Source: an unidentified bacterial endosymbiont (GTDB lineage Bacteria; Pseudomonadota; Gammaproteobacteria; Enterobacterales; Enterobacteriaceae). Taken from it: DNA of 64,000 nucleotides. Both the position numbers and the translations under genes were made by a program. The stretch covers positions 3,100,001 through 3,164,000 of the forward strand of contig NZ_OU963893.1 in the NCBI RefSeq assembly GCF_918797525.1, in the 5' to 3' direction. Shown one piece after another: positions 19,597 through 30,240 of the stretch (its first letter is position 1; each line of letters starts with the position of its first letter). The notes beneath the pieces are model-generated. The model ran no database searches, was not told the DNA's origin, and worked only from the letters and a program-made list of their open reading frames with translations.

Positions 19597-20388
19597 ATGT
19601 CCGTGACCACACAAAAATGGCTGTTGCGTGCCGCCCCCTGGTTTTTGCCCGTCGGCATTGTTGTTGTCTGGCAAATTGCCTCGTCAACGGGCTGGCTATC
19701 GAGCCGCATTCTGCCCTCCCCGGAAGGGGTAGTAGAGGCCTTTTGGTCGCTGAGCGTGAGCGGCGAACTGTGGCAACACCTGGCTGTCAGTTCGTGGCGC
19801 GCGCTGATTGGCTTTTCCATCGGCTGCAGTATCGGCCTGGTGCTGGGTCTTATCAGCGGCCTTTCCCGCTGGGGCGAGCGCTTGCTGGATACCTCGATTC
19901 AGATGTTGCGAAACGTGCCGCACCTGGCGCTGATCCCATTGGTCATTTTGTGGTTTGGTATTGATGAGAGCGCCAAAATTTTCCTCGTGGCGCTGGGCAC
20001 CCTGTTCCCGATTTATATCAATACCTGGCATGGTATTCGCAATATCGATCGCGGCCTGGTCGAGATGGCGCGAAGCTACGGTTTATCCGGTTTCGCCCTC
20101 TTCGCCCACGTGATCCTCCCCGGCGCCCTGCCCTCAATAATGGTGGGGATACGCTTCGCGCTGGGCCTGATGTGGCTGACGCTGATTGTGGCGGAAACCC
20201 TCTCCGCTAACTCCGGCATTGGCTATCTGGCGATGAACGCCCGCGAATTCCTGCAAACGGACGTGGTGGTGGTCGCCATTATTCTGTATGCCCTGCTCGG
20301 CAAACTCGCCGACGTCAGCGCCCAGTGGCTGGAACGTAGCTGGCTGCGCTGGAACCCAGCCTACAGCGCTCAGGAGGTTAAAGCATGA
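19597..20388 (+). CDS. ssuC: SsuC, sulfonate ABC transporter permease
   Basis: 263-residue inner membrane permease of the BPD_transp_1 type with about six membrane helices and the EAA loop around residues 160-180 ([28 protein letters not shown]), which contacts SsuB. It lies 9 bp after ssuD and overlaps ssuB by 4 bp. Confidence 0.95.
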   Translation: MSVTTQKWLLRAAPWFLPVGIVVVWQIASSTGWLSSRILPSPEGVVEAFWSLSVSGELWQHLAVSSWRALIGFSIGCSIGLVLGLISGLSRWGERLLDTSIQMLRNVPHLALIPLVILWFGIDESAKIFLVALGTLFPIYINTWHGIRNIDRGLVEMARSYGLSGFALFAHVILPGALPSIMVGIRFALGLMWLTLIVAETLSANSGIGYLAMNAREFLQTDVVVVAIILYALLGKLADVSAQWLERSWLRWNPAYSAQEVKA

Positions 20389-21155
20389 ATACCGCCCGAC
20401 TGAATCAGGGGACACCGCTGTTACTCAATGGCGTCACTAAACGCTACGGCGCTAACACCATTCTTAATGCGCTGGATCTGCATATTCCTGCCGGACAATT
20501 TGTGGCCGTCGTCGGTCGCAGCGGCGGTGGTAAGAGTACCTTACTGCGTCTTCTGGCCGGGCTTGAAGCCCCCAACGGCGGGGAGATACTGGCAGGCACA
20601 ACGCCACTGGCCAATATTCAGGAGGATACCCGAATGATGTTTCAGGATGCGCGCCTGCTGCCCTGGAAAACGGTTATCGATAACGTCGGGCTGGGCCTGA
20701 AAGGCGCCTGGCGGGATGAAGCAAGAGGGGCACTGGCCGCCGTCGGGCTGGAAAATCGCGCGGGTGAGTGGCCTGCCGCGCTGTCAGGCGGACAAAAACA
20801 GCGTGTGGCGCTGGCGCGGGCATTAATACACCGTCCTGGCCTGCTGTTGCTTGATGAACCGCTCGGCGCACTCGATGCCCTCACGCGTATCGAAATGCAG
20901 GATTTGATTGTGTTTCTCTGGCTCAAACATGGCTTTACGGTGCTGTTAGTCACCCATGACGTTAGTGAGGCCGTCGCAATGGCCGACCGCGTCTTGCTTA
21001 TAGAAGACGGGCAAATTGGTCTGGATCTGACGGTGGATATTGCGCGCCCTCGTCGCGTGGGGTCGGCGAAGCTGGCAGAGCTGGAAGCGGCGGTGCTGGA
21101 CCGGGTGATGAAGCGTGGCGTGAGCGAGGGGGATTTGATTAAGGCTAATGGTTGA
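20385..21155 (+). CDS. ssuB: SsuB, sulfonate ABC transporter ATPase
   Basis: 256-residue ATP-binding protein that energises sulfonate import. It has Walker A ([10 protein letters not shown]), Q-loop ([11 protein letters not shown]), signature ([15 protein letters not shown]), Walker B ([12 protein letters not shown]) and switch His ([10 protein letters not shown]). Last gene of the ssu operon; it ends 45 bp from the 3' end of pepN with a shared hairpin between. Confidence 0.95.
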   Translation: MNTARLNQGTPLLLNGVTKRYGANTILNALDLHIPAGQFVAVVGRSGGGKSTLLRLLAGLEAPNGGEILAGTTPLANIQEDTRMMFQDARLLPWKTVIDNVGLGLKGAWRDEARGALAAVGLENRAGEWPAALSGGQKQRVALARALIHRPGLLLLDEPLGALDALTRIEMQDLIVFLWLKHGFTVLLVTHDVSEAVAMADRVLLIEDGQIGLDLTVDIARPRRVGSAKLAELEAAVLDRVMKRGVSEGDLIKANG

Positions 21156-21161
21156 TGCTCT

Positions 21162-21188
21162 CATCTCTCTCCCGTGGGGAGAGAGATG
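21162..21188. terminator. Hairpin between convergent ssuB and pepN
   Basis: CATCTCTCTCCC (21162-21173) and GGGAGAGAGATG (21177-21188) form a 12-bp perfect stem with loop GTG. The T run after it is weak (TCGCTTTTAT), but its position between two convergent genes supports a terminator role. Confidence 0.6.
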
Positions 21189-21199
21189 TCGCTTTTATA

Positions 21200-23812
21200 T
21201 CAGGCCAGTGCTTTCGCGATCTTCTCGTACAGATCGCCAGACAGATTTTCCAACCCTTTTAACTGTTCAAGCGCCGCACGCATTTTCGCCTGACGCTTCT
21301 CATCGTAGCGTTTCAGGCGGATCAGCGGCTCAATCAGACGTGAAGCCACCTGCGGGTTACGGCTGTTCAGCTCGGTCAGCATCTCGACCATGAACTGATA
21401 ACCGCTACCGTCTTCGGCGTGGAACGCCGCCGGGTTACTGCTGGCAAAGGCACCAATCAGCGAGCGCACGCGGTTCGGGTTGCTCAGCGTAAAAGCGCGG
21501 TGTTTGAGCAGGCCGCGCACGGTACTTAAAACATCGGCTGACGGGCTGGTAGACTGCAGAATAAACCACTTGTCCATCACCAGACCATCCTGATGCCATT
21601 TGTCGTCGTACTCCTGCATCAGTGCATCGCGGCACGGCAACTCGGCGGCAACGCTTGCGGAGAGCGCGGCCAGCGCATCGGTCATGTTGTCGGCTTCGTG
21701 GTACTGCTTGCTCACCAGCACGTTTGCCAGCTCAACCTCGCCAAAGGCCAGATAGCGCAGGCAGGTATTGCGCAGAGTCCGTTTGCCGATGTCGGCATGT
21801 TCCACGCGATACGCATCCAGCTTGTTGGCGTTGTAAATTGCCAGGAACTCATCCGCCAGTTCGGTTGCGAGCGTTCGGGTCAGGGCTTCACGCACCGCCA
21901 CGATGGCAATAGGATCGATGATATCAAACAGCTCGGCAATTTCAGTGGCAGTAGGCAATGTCAGAATTTCTGCCGCCAGCGCCGGATCAATTTTCTCATC
22001 AAGCAGGATCGCGCGGAATGCGTCTGCCACATGGACCGGCAGCGAGAGCGGCTGCCCCTGCTGGTGGCGATTGACATTCAGCTTGATGTAGGTCGCCAGC
22101 AGGCTTTGCGCCGCATCCCAACGAGAGAAATCGTTGCGCGCGTGGCGCATCAGGAACGTCAGTTGCTGATCGCTCCATTTGTACTCCAGCTTCACCGGCG
22201 CGGAAAATTCGCACAGCAGCGCTGGCACCGGCTGGAAGTAGACATTATCGAAGATAAAGGTCTGCTCTGCCTGGGTAACGTTCAGTACGTGATGTACCGG
22301 GTGGCCGCCCTTCTGCAGTGGGAGCACTTTCCCTTCGTTATCATAGAGTTCTATACTGAATGGAATGTGCAGCGGATGTTTTTCTTCCTGCTCGGCCGTT
22401 GGCGGCGTGCGCTGGCTGATGGTCAGCGTATACTGCTCGGTTTCCGGGTTGTAATCGTCTTTAACGGTCACAACCGGCGTCCCGGCCTGGCTGTACCAGC
22501 GGCGGAAGTGGGACAGATCCACATTAGACGCATCTTCCATCGCCTGCACAAAATCGTCGCAGGTGGCGGCGCTGCCGTCGTGACGCTCGAAATAAAGCTG
22601 CATTCCTTTCTGGAAGTTCTCTTCCCCCAGCAGGGTGTGGATCATGCGAATGATCTCAGCGCCCTTCTCATACACCGTCAGGGTGTAAAAGTTGTTCATC
22701 TCAATGACTTTATCAGGACGGATCGGGTGCGCCATTGGGCTGGCATCTTCCGCAAACTGCAGGCCCCGCATGGTACGGACATTGCTGATACGGTTGACCG
22801 CACGGGAACCCAGATCGGAGCTGAACTCCTGATCGCGGAAGACGGTTAAGCCCTCCTTCAGGCTTAGCTGGAACCAGTCGCGGCAGGTGACGCGGTTCCC
22901 GGTCCAGTTGTGGAAATATTCATGACCAATGACGCGTTCGATATCAAGATAGTCTTTGTCCGTCGCGGTATCGGTCCGCGCCAGCACGTATTTGGAGTTA
23001 AAGACGTTAAGACCTTTGTTCTCCATCGCCCCCATATTGAAGAAGTCGACGGCAACGATCATATAGATGTCGAGATCGTATTCGAGGCCAAAGCGATCCT
23101 CATCCCACTTCATCGAGTTGATAAGTGAAGTCATCGCCCACGGCGCACGGTCAAGGTTGCCGCGGTCAACGAACAGCTCAAGGGCGACATCGCGGCCTGA
23201 ACGCGTTTTGAAGATGTCGCGCAGCACGTCGAAATCTCCGGCTACCAGCGCAAACAGGTAGCAGGGTTTCGGGAACGGATCCTGCCACTGCACCCAGTGA
23301 CGCCCGTTTTCCAGCTCGCCTTCTCCGGTACGGTTACCATTGGAGAGCAGGAAGGGATACAGCGTTTTATCGGCGATAATTTTGGTCGTGAAGCGCGCCA
23401 ACACGTCCGGGCGATCCAGATACCAGGTGATGTGGCGGAAACCTTCGGCTTCACACTGTGTACACAGCGCCACGCCAGACAGGTAAAGCCCTTCCAGCGC
23501 GGTGTTGGATGCCGGGCTGATTTCATTCACGATGCGCAGCGTAAAGCGTTCTGGCGGGTTGTTGATAACCAACTGGTTGCCGTCTTCTTCGTAGTCTGAC
23601 CACGCTTCACCATTGATCTGCAGGGAGACCAGCGTCAGGTCTTCGCCATCAAGACGCAGCGGTACTGCTGTCGCGCTCTGGCGCGCCACCTGGCTTACCG
23701 CCGTCACGACGGTTTTAGTGGCATCCAGGTCAAAAGTCAGATCGATATCGCTAATCAGGTAATCCGGCGCACGGTAGTCGTGGCGGTATTTGGCTTGTGG
23801 CTGTTGTGTCAT
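21200..23812 (-). CDS. pepN: PepN, aminopeptidase N
   Basis: 870-residue cytosolic M1 zinc metallopeptidase, the main broad-specificity aminopeptidase that completes protein turnover. The exopeptidase motif GAMEN and the zinc site HEYFHNW with the downstream Glu (SLKEGLTVFRDQEF) are present. Length and sequence match the E. coli enzyme throughout. It is divergent from pncB with a 254-bp spacer. Confidence 0.97.
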   Translation of the reverse strand: MTQQPQAKYRHDYRAPDYLISDIDLTFDLDATKTVVTAVSQVARQSATAVPLRLDGEDLTLVSLQINGEAWSDYEEDGNQLVINNPPERFTLRIVNEISPASNTALEGLYLSGVALCTQCEAEGFRHITWYLDRPDVLARFTTKIIADKTLYPFLLSNGNRTGEGELENGRHWVQWQDPFPKPCYLFALVAGDFDVLRDIFKTRSGRDVALELFVDRGNLDRAPWAMTSLINSMKWDEDRFGLEYDLDIYMIVAVDFFNMGAMENKGLNVFNSKYVLARTDTATDKDYLDIERVIGHEYFHNWTGNRVTCRDWFQLSLKEGLTVFRDQEFSSDLGSRAVNRISNVRTMRGLQFAEDASPMAHPIRPDKVIEMNNFYTLTVYEKGAEIIRMIHTLLGEENFQKGMQLYFERHDGSAATCDDFVQAMEDASNVDLSHFRRWYSQAGTPVVTVKDDYNPETEQYTLTISQRTPPTAEQEEKHPLHIPFSIELYDNEGKVLPLQKGGHPVHHVLNVTQAEQTFIFDNVYFQPVPALLCEFSAPVKLEYKWSDQQLTFLMRHARNDFSRWDAAQSLLATYIKLNVNRHQQGQPLSLPVHVADAFRAILLDEKIDPALAAEILTLPTATEIAELFDIIDPIAIVAVREALTRTLATELADEFLAIYNANKLDAYRVEHADIGKRTLRNTCLRYLAFGEVELANVLVSKQYHEADNMTDALAALSASVAAELPCRDALMQEYDDKWHQDGLVMDKWFILQSTSPSADVLSTVRGLLKHRAFTLSNPNRVRSLIGAFASSNPAAFHAEDGSGYQFMVEMLTELNSRNPQVASRLIEPLIRLKRYDEKRQAKMRAALEQLKGLENLSGDLYEKIAKALA

Positions 23813-24005
23813 AGAAAACCTTATGCATCGTTTGTCGAATAACCGATTCAGTCTATTCCTGTTGTGTAAAACACGCCACGCAGAATGTTCATCTTTTCAG
23901 GTACAAACGGCCTTTTCGCTACATTTGTATAACAGGGGCACAAAATGCCCTCGACCCTAAAGCGGGCTTATGGTGTGATCGGGGTTCAATAAATCACTAA
24001 ACAAG

Positions 24006-24037
24006 GTATACTCCAGAGTTGTTTATTGTACTAAACG
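24006..24037 (+). promoter_or_regulatory. pncB promoter with NadR-type operator
   Basis: TATACT (24006-24011) is the likely -10. TGTTTA-TTGTAC-TAAACG (24020-24037) matches the NadR operator TGTTTA-N6-TAAACA at all but one base and would lie over the transcription start. In enterics NadR represses pncB and nadB/nadA when NAD is plentiful. Confidence 0.8.
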
Positions 24038-24066
24038 CTCCTGTGAGAGGACGCTACAGCGCACCT

Positions 24067-25269
24067 ATGACTCGATTCGCTTCCCCCGTTCTGCATACGT
24101 TGCTGGATACCGACGCGTATAAATTGCATATGCAGCAAGCCGTATTCCATCATTATTATGATGTTCACGTGGCAGCGGAATTCCGCTGTCGCGGCGACGA
24201 CTTGCTCGGTATTTACGCAGACGCCATCCGTGAAGAGGTCGATGCTATGCAGCATCTGACGCTGCAGGACGACGAATATCAGTGGCTGTCCAGCCTGCCT
24301 TTTTTTAAAACCGACTACCTCGACTGGCTGCGCGATTTTCGCTATAAGCCGGAGCAGGTCATCGTGACCAACGATAACGGCAAGCTGAATATTCGACTCG
24401 AAGGCCCCTGGCGTGAAGTGATCATGTGGGAAGTTCCGCTTCTGGCGGTAATTAGTGAACTGGCTCATCGTTACCGTTCTCCACACACCGGCGCCGAACA
24501 GGCGGTGGCATCGCTTGAAAACAAGCTCGTTGCGTTTTCAGCGCTGACCGAAGGGCTGGATATGTCCCGCTTCCGCCTGATGGATTTTGGCACCCGTCGC
24601 CGTTTCTCCCGGGAGGTACAGCAGGCTATCGTCAAACGCCTGCAGCAGGAGCCGTGGTTCGTGGGCACCAGTAATTACGATCTTGCCCGTCGTCTGGATC
24701 TGACACCCATGGGAACCCAGGCGCACGAATGGTTCCAGGCCCATCAGCAGATCAGCCCTGACCTCGCCAACAGCCAACGCGCAGCCTTAGCCGCGTGGCT
24801 GGACGAGTATCCCGAAAGGCTGGGTATCGCCCTGACGGACTGCATTACGATGGATGCCTTCCTGCGCGACTTTGGTCCTGAATTCGCTGAACGTTATCAG
24901 GGTTTACGCCATGACTCCGGAGATCCGTTTGAATGGGGTGAGAAGGCGATTGCGCATTATCAGAAACTGGGTATTGACCCCATGAGCAAAGTGCTGGTCT
25001 TCTCCGATAACCTTGATTTAGCGAAAGCGGTCGACCTGTATCGCCATTTCTCTTCCCGGGTGAACCTGGGCTTTGGTATTGGTACCCGGTTGACCTGCGA
25101 TATTCCGCAGGTAAAACCGCTGAATATCGTCATAAAACTGGTGGAATGTAACGGAAAACCGGTCGCAAAACTCTCCGACAGCCCGGGTAAAACCATCTGC
25201 CATGACAAAGCGTTTGTCCGCGCGCTGCGTAAAGCATTCGATCTGCCACAGGTCAAAAAAGCCAGTTAA
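24067..25269 (+). CDS. pncB: PncB, nicotinate phosphoribosyltransferase
   Basis: Converts nicotinate and PRPP to nicotinate mononucleotide in NAD salvage. The 400-residue product starts [30 protein letters not shown] and includes the phosphohistidine region (GLRHDSGDP) and the phosphate-binding loop near [10 protein letters not shown]. The ATG at 24067 gives the family N-terminus; an in-frame ATG 48 bp upstream overlaps the operator and is unlikely. It has its own promoter and is followed by a good terminator. Confidence 0.96.
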   Translation: MTRFASPVLHTLLDTDAYKLHMQQAVFHHYYDVHVAAEFRCRGDDLLGIYADAIREEVDAMQHLTLQDDEYQWLSSLPFFKTDYLDWLRDFRYKPEQVIVTNDNGKLNIRLEGPWREVIMWEVPLLAVISELAHRYRSPHTGAEQAVASLENKLVAFSALTEGLDMSRFRLMDFGTRRRFSREVQQAIVKRLQQEPWFVGTSNYDLARRLDLTPMGTQAHEWFQAHQQISPDLANSQRAALAAWLDEYPERLGIALTDCITMDAFLRDFGPEFAERYQGLRHDSGDPFEWGEKAIAHYQKLGIDPMSKVLVFSDNLDLAKAVDLYRHFSSRVNLGFGIGTRLTCDIPQVKPLNIVIKLVECNGKPVAKLSDSPGKTICHDKAFVRALRKAFDLPQVKKAS

Positions 25270-25277
25270 CCGCTCCC

Positions 25278-25312
25278 GGGAGCCTTATCGGCTCCCCTCT
25301 TCTTATTTTTTT
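25278..25312 (+). terminator. Terminator of pncB
   Basis: GGGAGCC (25278-25284) and GGCTCCC (25290-25296) with a 5-nt loop are followed by CTCTTCTTATTTTTTT. Confidence 0.85.
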
Positions 25313-25444
25313 CCGATTTCTTCTGATTTGACTGCGAAATCTACTTGTCTGATGGCGGATGCCAGGTAACATAGATATCCCCCTTCTGAGGGCGGACAAG
25401 TGGTTATTGTTTCCGACTATTAGACTATTAACAGAGAGAATATT

Positions 25445-26845
25445 ATGAGCGTTGTGCCTGTAGCCGACGTACTCCAGGGCCGTGTCGCCGTTGACCAACA
25501 AGTCACCGTGCGCGGATGGGTGCGTACTCGTCGAGATTCTAAAGCTGGTATCTCCTTCCTTGCCGTCTATGACGGTTCCTGCTTTGATCCTGTACAGGCC
25601 GTCATTAATAATTCTCTGCCCAATTACAATGATGATGTCCTGCACCTGACTACGGGTTGTTCAGTTGTTGTCACTGGCGTTGTGGTGGCATCACCTGGCC
25701 AGGGCCAGAGTTTCGAAATTCAGGCCTCTGCGGTGGAAGTGACCGGCTGGGTTGACGATCCGGACACCTACCCAATGGCGGCAAAACGCCACAGCATCGA
25801 ATATCTGCGCGAAGTCGCTCACCTGCGTCCTCGCACTAACCTGATTGGTGCCGTTGCTCGCGTTCGTCACACGCTGGCGCAGGCGCTGCATCGTTTCTTC
25901 GATGAGCAGGGTTATTTCTGGGTTTCTACCCCGCTGATTACCGCATCCGATACAGAAGGTGCGGGCGAAATGTTCCGCGTCTCTACGCTGGACATGGAAA
26001 ACCTGCCGCGTACCCCGGAAGGTAAAGTCGACTATGACAAAGACTTCTTTGGTAAAGAGGCCTTCCTGACGGTTTCTGGCCAGCTCAACGGCGAAACCTA
26101 CGCCTGCGCGTTGTCGAAGATCTACACCTTCGGCCCAACCTTCCGTGCAGAGAACTCCAACACCAGTCGTCACCTGGCGGAATTCTGGATGCTGGAGCCG
26201 GAAGTGGCCTTCGCAGATCTGGATGATGTTGCCGGGCTGGCAGAAGCGATGCTGAAGTATGTGTTCAATGCCGTTCTCCAGGAGCGCGCTGACGACATGA
26301 AGTTCTTCGCGGAGCGTGTCGATAACGATGCCATTGCTCGCCTTGAGCGCTTTGTTTCCGCTGACTTCGCGCAGGTAGATTACACCGACGCGGTGGCTAT
26401 TCTCGAAAAATGCGGTGAGAAGTTTGAGAACCCGGTGTACTGGGGTGTGGACCTCTCTTCCGAGCATGAACGTTATCTGGCAGAAAAGCACTTTAAAGCA
26501 CCGGTAGTGGTGAAAAACTATCCGAAAGACATTAAGGCTTTCTACATGCGCCTTAACGAAGACGGTAAAACCGTTGCGGCAATGGACGTTCTGGCGCCAG
26601 GCATTGGTGAGATTATCGGTGGCTCTCAGCGTGAAGAACGCCTGGATGTTCTGGACGCCCGTATGAAAGAGATGGGTCTGGATCCTGCTGACTACAGCTG
26701 GTATCGCGACCTGCGCCGTTACGGTACCGTACCGCACTCCGGTTTTGGTCTGGGCTTTGAGCGTCTGATCGCCTATGTGACCGGTGTTCAGAACGTCCGT
26801 GACGTGATTCCTTTCCCACGCACCCCCCGTAACGCCAGTTTCTAA
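25445..26845 (+). CDS. asnS: AsnS, asparaginyl-tRNA synthetase
   Basis: Class IIb aminoacyl-tRNA synthetase of 466 residues. An N-terminal OB-fold anticodon-binding domain ([25 protein letters not shown]) precedes the catalytic core with motif 2 ([19 protein letters not shown]) and motif 3 ([15 protein letters not shown]). It charges tRNA-Asn in the cytoplasm. It is monocistronic, with its own terminator. Confidence 0.97.
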   Translation: MSVVPVADVLQGRVAVDQQVTVRGWVRTRRDSKAGISFLAVYDGSCFDPVQAVINNSLPNYNDDVLHLTTGCSVVVTGVVVASPGQGQSFEIQASAVEVTGWVDDPDTYPMAAKRHSIEYLREVAHLRPRTNLIGAVARVRHTLAQALHRFFDEQGYFWVSTPLITASDTEGAGEMFRVSTLDMENLPRTPEGKVDYDKDFFGKEAFLTVSGQLNGETYACALSKIYTFGPTFRAENSNTSRHLAEFWMLEPEVAFADLDDVAGLAEAMLKYVFNAVLQERADDMKFFAERVDNDAIARLERFVSADFAQVDYTDAVAILEKCGEKFENPVYWGVDLSSEHERYLAEKHFKAPVVVKNYPKDIKAFYMRLNEDGKTVAAMDVLAPGIGEIIGGSQREERLDVLDARMKEMGLDPADYSWYRDLRRYGTVPHSGFGLGFERLIAYVTGVQNVRDVIPFPRTPRNASF

Positions 26846-26862
26846 TCGACAATATTAATGAC

Positions 26863-26892
26863 GGCCAGCACATGCTGGCCATTATTTTATTC
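26863..26892 (+). terminator. Terminator of asnS
   Basis: GGCCAGCA (26863-26870) and TGCTGGCC (26873-26880) with loop CA are followed by ATTATTTTATT. Confidence 0.88.
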
Positions 26893-27245
26893 TGCACTGT
26901 CAGTTTTCGTCAGCGAAAAGTCATCCTTCTTAAACTTCAACCCCGTCATAACCACTACTTGTTACGTTTTGTTTCCACGAAATATCTCAGAACAAAAAAT
27001 AAACCTCATTCTTATTGCCAATATTGCATTCTCAACCAGTAGCACAAATTTCAGCCAAAAATTAGCCATCCAGACGTCTTTATACCGTCATAAGAAAAAA
27101 AGAACCGCTTAACATCTGACTATACGAAACGCCTTTATCCAAATTAAATATAAGCAATTCATATATATAGGAATGATAACGATGCTTAAATGGCCAATTT
27201 ATCCCGAAATTTGAGATGCTTCACAAAGTTCTTAATTATACATGA
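26893..27245. other. AT-rich region upstream of ompF
   Basis: About 350 bp of AT-rich sequence with no supported gene. In E. coli the distal region upstream of ompF holds a fourth OmpR site and IHF sites that loop the DNA; this stretch is in the right place for that, but I could not pick individual sites with confidence. Confidence 0.45.
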
Positions 27246-27451
27246 TTAGTTACATATTATTTCTTTTTGTTACTTAATCTTGAGAATTGTAGCACTTTCA
27301 GGCTAGCGAAACGGTTCTATGAATGGAAAGATGCCTGTCAGACACATAAAGACACCAAACTCTCATCAATAGTTCCGGAAATATTTATTGACAGAATTTA
27401 TTGGCGGCAGTGGCGAGTGTCATAAAAAAAAACCAATGAGGGTAATAAATA
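27246..27451 (+). promoter_or_regulatory. ompF promoter, OmpR sites and MicF-paired leader
   Basis: The stretch 27246-27305 (TTACATATTATTTC, TTGTTACTT, GTAGCACTTTCA) corresponds to the tandem OmpR boxes of E. coli ompF. AAAGAT (27327-27332) is the weak -10 element. The leader of about 110 nt is almost identical to E. coli, including the sequence just before the start (GAGGGTAATAAATAATG) that pairs with the antisense RNA MicF. Osmotic control by EnvZ/OmpR and stress control by MicF are therefore expected. Confidence 0.82.
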
Positions 27452-28543
27452 ATGATGAAGCGCAATATTCTGGCAGTGGTTATCCCTGCACTGCTGGTAG
27501 CGGGTGCGGCTAACGCTGCAGAAATCTATAACAAAAACGCCAATAAACTGGACTTCTACGGTAAAGCTGTAGGTGAACACATCTGGACCACCAACGGTGA
27601 CTCCACTAACAACGATACCACCTACGCCCGTATCGGCTTCAAAGGTGAAACCCAGGTTAACGACCAACTGACCGGTTACGGCCAGTGGGAATACAACATG
27701 GATGCCTCTTCTCAGGAAGGCGCTCAGGGTACCAAAACGCGTCTGGCATTCGCGGGTCTGAAAGCGGGAGAGTACGGTTCATTCGATTACGGTCGTAACT
27801 ACGGCGTGTTCTATGATGCGCTGGCGTCAACCGATATGTTCGTTATCTGGGGCGGTGACTCCCTGGCGGCATCGGACAACTTCATGACCGCACGTAGCAC
27901 CGGTCTGGCGACCTACCGCAACGCCAACTTCTTTGGTCTGGTTGACGGCCTGGCCCTGGGTCTGCAGTACCAGGGTAAAAATGAAAATGGCCACACCCCT
28001 GCTCGTCAGAATGGCGACGGCGGTAGCTACTCTCTGGGTTACGACTTCGCAGAAGGCTTCAACGTCACCGCGGCGTACACCAACTCTGACCGTTCTGTTC
28101 AGCAGTCTGCTGACGGTAAAGGCGCACGCGCTGAAGGTTGGGCAACGTCCCTGAAATACGATGCAAACAGCCTGTATGCATCTGTGATGTACGGTGAATC
28201 CCGTAACATGACGCGCGAAAATGACGACGAGTTCGCCAACAAATCACAAAACTTCGAAGCGGTGGTTCAGTACCAGTTCGATTTCGGTCTGCGTCCATCC
28301 CTGGGCTACGTGCAGTCGAAAGGTAAGGACCTGACTGGCCGTACTGCTAACGGTTCTACCTTCACCGGTGGCGATGCTGACCTGGTGAAATACGTTGAAC
28401 TAGGGACCTGGTACTACTTCAACAAGAACATGAACGTGTACGCTGCGTACCGCTTCAACCTGCTGGATGATAACGATTACACCCGTGCTGCCGGTCTTTC
28501 TACCGATGACCAGGCTGGTGTAGGTATCGTTTACCAGTTCTAA
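27452..28543 (+). CDS. ompF: OmpF, general outer membrane porin
   Basis: 363-residue trimeric 16-stranded porin precursor. The signal peptide [22 protein letters not shown] is followed by the mature start [16 protein letters not shown]; the constriction loop L3 region ([19 protein letters not shown]) and the C-terminal signature ending in VYQF (terminal Phe for Bam recognition) are present. Loops differ from E. coli OmpF, as is normal between genera. It passes small hydrophilic solutes and beta-lactams and is followed by a strong terminator. Confidence 0.96.
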   Translation: MMKRNILAVVIPALLVAGAANAAEIYNKNANKLDFYGKAVGEHIWTTNGDSTNNDTTYARIGFKGETQVNDQLTGYGQWEYNMDASSQEGAQGTKTRLAFAGLKAGEYGSFDYGRNYGVFYDALASTDMFVIWGGDSLAASDNFMTARSTGLATYRNANFFGLVDGLALGLQYQGKNENGHTPARQNGDGGSYSLGYDFAEGFNVTAAYTNSDRSVQQSADGKGARAEGWATSLKYDANSLYASVMYGESRNMTRENDDEFANKSQNFEAVVQYQFDFGLRPSLGYVQSKGKDLTGRTANGSTFTGGDADLVKYVELGTWYYFNKNMNVYAAYRFNLLDDNDYTRAAGLSTDDQAGVGIVYQF

Positions 28544-28573
28544 TCAATACACCACGTTGTTATATGCTTAAGA

Positions 28574-28600
28574 AACAGGGCTTCGACCCTGTTTTTTTTT
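28574..28600 (+). terminator. Terminator of ompF
   Basis: AACAGGG (28574-28580) and CCCTGTT (28587-28593) with loop CTTCGA are followed by a long T run. Confidence 0.92.
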
Positions 28601-28727
28601 GCCACAAAGCAAAAAATGGCGACTTTTGAAAAGCCGCACGCTTTTGGTCGCAAACGGTTGGCATTTTGCAAATCAACCGTTAACCTGATAGCGGATTTCA
28701 CTTCTGTCATCACAATGGAACTTCGTC

Positions 28728-29918
28728 ATGTTTGAGAACATTACTGCCGCTCCTGCCGACCCTATTCTGGGCCTGGCCGATCTGTTTCGTGCCGACGACC
28801 GCCCTGGCAAAATCAACCTGGGTATTGGTGTATATAAAGATGAAACCGGCAAAACACCGGTGCTGACTAGCGTCAAAAAAGCTGAGCAGCATTTGCTGGA
28901 AAACGAAACCACCAAGAATTACCTCGGTATTGATGGTATCCCTGAATTTGGTCGTTGCACGCAGGAACTGCTGTTCGGTAAAGGCAGTGCAATTGTGAGC
29001 AGCAAATGCGCGCGCACCGCACAAACCCCTGGCGGTACTGGCGCACTGCGCGTTGCGGCGGATTTTCTTGCGAAAAACACCGCGGTTAAGCGCGTATGGG
29101 TAAGCAACCCAAGCTGGCCGAACCATAAGAGCGTGTTTAACGCTGCGGGACTGGAAGTCTGCGAATATGATTATTACGACGCTGCTAACCACTCTCTGAA
29201 TTTCGAGGGTCTGCTGGCAAGCCTGAACGGCGCGCAAGCGGGCGACGTGGTGCTGTTCCATGGCTGCTGCCATAACCCAACCGGTATCGATCCTACGCTT
29301 GAGCAGTGGGAACAGCTGGCTAAGCTCTCCGTTGAAAAAGGCTGGCTGCCGCTGTTTGACTTTGCATACCAGGGCTTTGCGCGCGGTCTGGAAGAAGATG
29401 CCGAAGGCCTGCGCGCGTTTGCTGCCGTGCATCAGGAGCTGATTGTGGCAAGTTCTTACTCCAAGAACTTTGGCCTGTACAATGAGCGCGTAGGGGCATG
29501 TACCCTGGTAGCCTCAGACGAACAAACCGTTTATCGCGCATTCAGCCAGATGAAATCCGCGATCCGCGCAAACTACTCTAACCCACCGGCCCACGGTGCG
29601 GCAGTCGTTGCCACCATCCTGAGTAACGATGCGCTACGCGCAATTTGGGAACAAGAGCTGAACGATATGCGCCAACGCATTCAGCGCATGCGTCTGCTGT
29701 TCGTCAGCACGCTGGCTGAGAAAGGCGCAGATCGCGATTTTAGCTTTATCATTAAGCAGAACGGAATGTTCTCTTTCAGCGGACTGACTAAAGACCAGGT
29801 TCTGCGTCTGCGTGAAGAGTTTGGCGTTTACGCCGTTGCGTCTGGCCGCGTGAACGTTGCAGGCATGACGCCGGACAACATGGCGCCGCTGTGTGAAGCC
29901 ATTGTCGCCGTGCTGTAA
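28728..29918 (+). CDS. aspC: AspC, aspartate aminotransferase
   Basis: 396-residue PLP enzyme (fold type I, class Ia) that interconverts aspartate/2-oxoglutarate and oxaloacetate/glutamate and also serves aromatic amino acids. The PLP lysine lies in [15 protein letters not shown]; the PLP-binding Asp-Tyr lies in [12 protein letters not shown], and the substrate Arg is near the C-terminus ([10 protein letters not shown]). It is monocistronic. Its original terminator is split by an IS4-like relic. Confidence 0.97.
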   Translation: MFENITAAPADPILGLADLFRADDRPGKINLGIGVYKDETGKTPVLTSVKKAEQHLLENETTKNYLGIDGIPEFGRCTQELLFGKGSAIVSSKCARTAQTPGGTGALRVAADFLAKNTAVKRVWVSNPSWPNHKSVFNAAGLEVCEYDYYDAANHSLNFEGLLASLNGAQAGDVVLFHGCCHNPTGIDPTLEQWEQLAKLSVEKGWLPLFDFAYQGFARGLEEDAEGLRAFAAVHQELIVASSYSKNFGLYNERVGACTLVASDEQTVYRAFSQMKSAIRANYSNPPAHGAAVVATILSNDALRAIWEQELNDMRQRIQRMRLLFVSTLAEKGADRDFSFIIKQNGMFSFSGLTKDQVLRLREEFGVYAVASGRVNVAGMTPDNMAPLCEAIVAVL

Positions 29919-29929
29919 TTTACACGCAC

Positions 29930-29945
29930 AAAAAGCCTGCAATGT
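29930..29945 (+). terminator. Left arm of the ancestral aspC terminator (split)
   Basis: AAAAAGCCTGCAATGT here and TGCAATGTGCAGGCTTTTTTT at 30292-30312 share the octamer TGCAATGT. Joined, they give a perfect 12-bp stem (AAAAAGCCTGCA/TGCAGGCTTTTT) with loop ATG. The halves are now about 345 bp apart on either side of an IS relic. Confidence 0.85.
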
Positions 29946-29961
29946 ATATAATGCTTGTCAG

Positions 29962-30050
29962 TTAAGCTTTCGAAGGTAGCCGCAACGCGTTGCGTTGCGG
30001 CGGCACAAAACTCTCCACCATGGCCAGTATCTCATTTATTATCTTCGGGA
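29962..30050 (-). pseudogene. IS4-like transposase C-terminal scrap
   Basis: Minus-strand reading ending at a TAA inside the left terminal repeat. The last residues read EILAMVESFVPPQRNALRLPSKA, similar in layout to the C-terminus of IS4 transposase (LASM...RRERAFPR). The rest of the roughly 440-residue enzyme is missing. Confidence 0.55.
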
Positions 30051-30210
30051 TTGGCGGTAGCCAACCCAGGCGGACTTCGATGTGTAGGTTTTAGTAAACA
30101 CCGGGTTGCCGACAACGCTGAATCTTCCCGCCACGACATGTTAGATGGCAGGCAGTCTGAGGCGAACAGGATGGTTGTTCGAACGTTGAAGATGACGTAG
30201 AAGCATAAAA

Positions 30211-30240
30211 AAATCCGGAAACGGGTGAGCATTTCCGGAT
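30211..30240 (-). terminator. Inward-reading terminator at the IS relic end, now serving gloC
   Basis: On the minus strand ATCCGGAAA and TTTCCGGAT form a 9-bp stem with a 10-nt loop followed by seven T. In an intact IS this type of hairpin blocks transcription entering from outside. Here it lies about 85 bp downstream of gloC and can end the ldtD-mepK-gloC side. Confidence 0.8.

Noticed and set aside
21593-22849. 418-codon open frame on the plus strand inside pepN
   Set aside because: Antisense to the middle of pepN, with no ribosome-binding site or family resemblance.
25691-26737. 348-codon open frame antisense to asnS
   Set aside because: Fully contained in asnS on the opposite strand; composition typical of a shadow frame.
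26858-27112. 84-codon open frame after asnS
   Set aside because: It starts inside the asnS terminator hairpin and runs through AT-rich regulatory DNA; no ribosome-binding site or family match.
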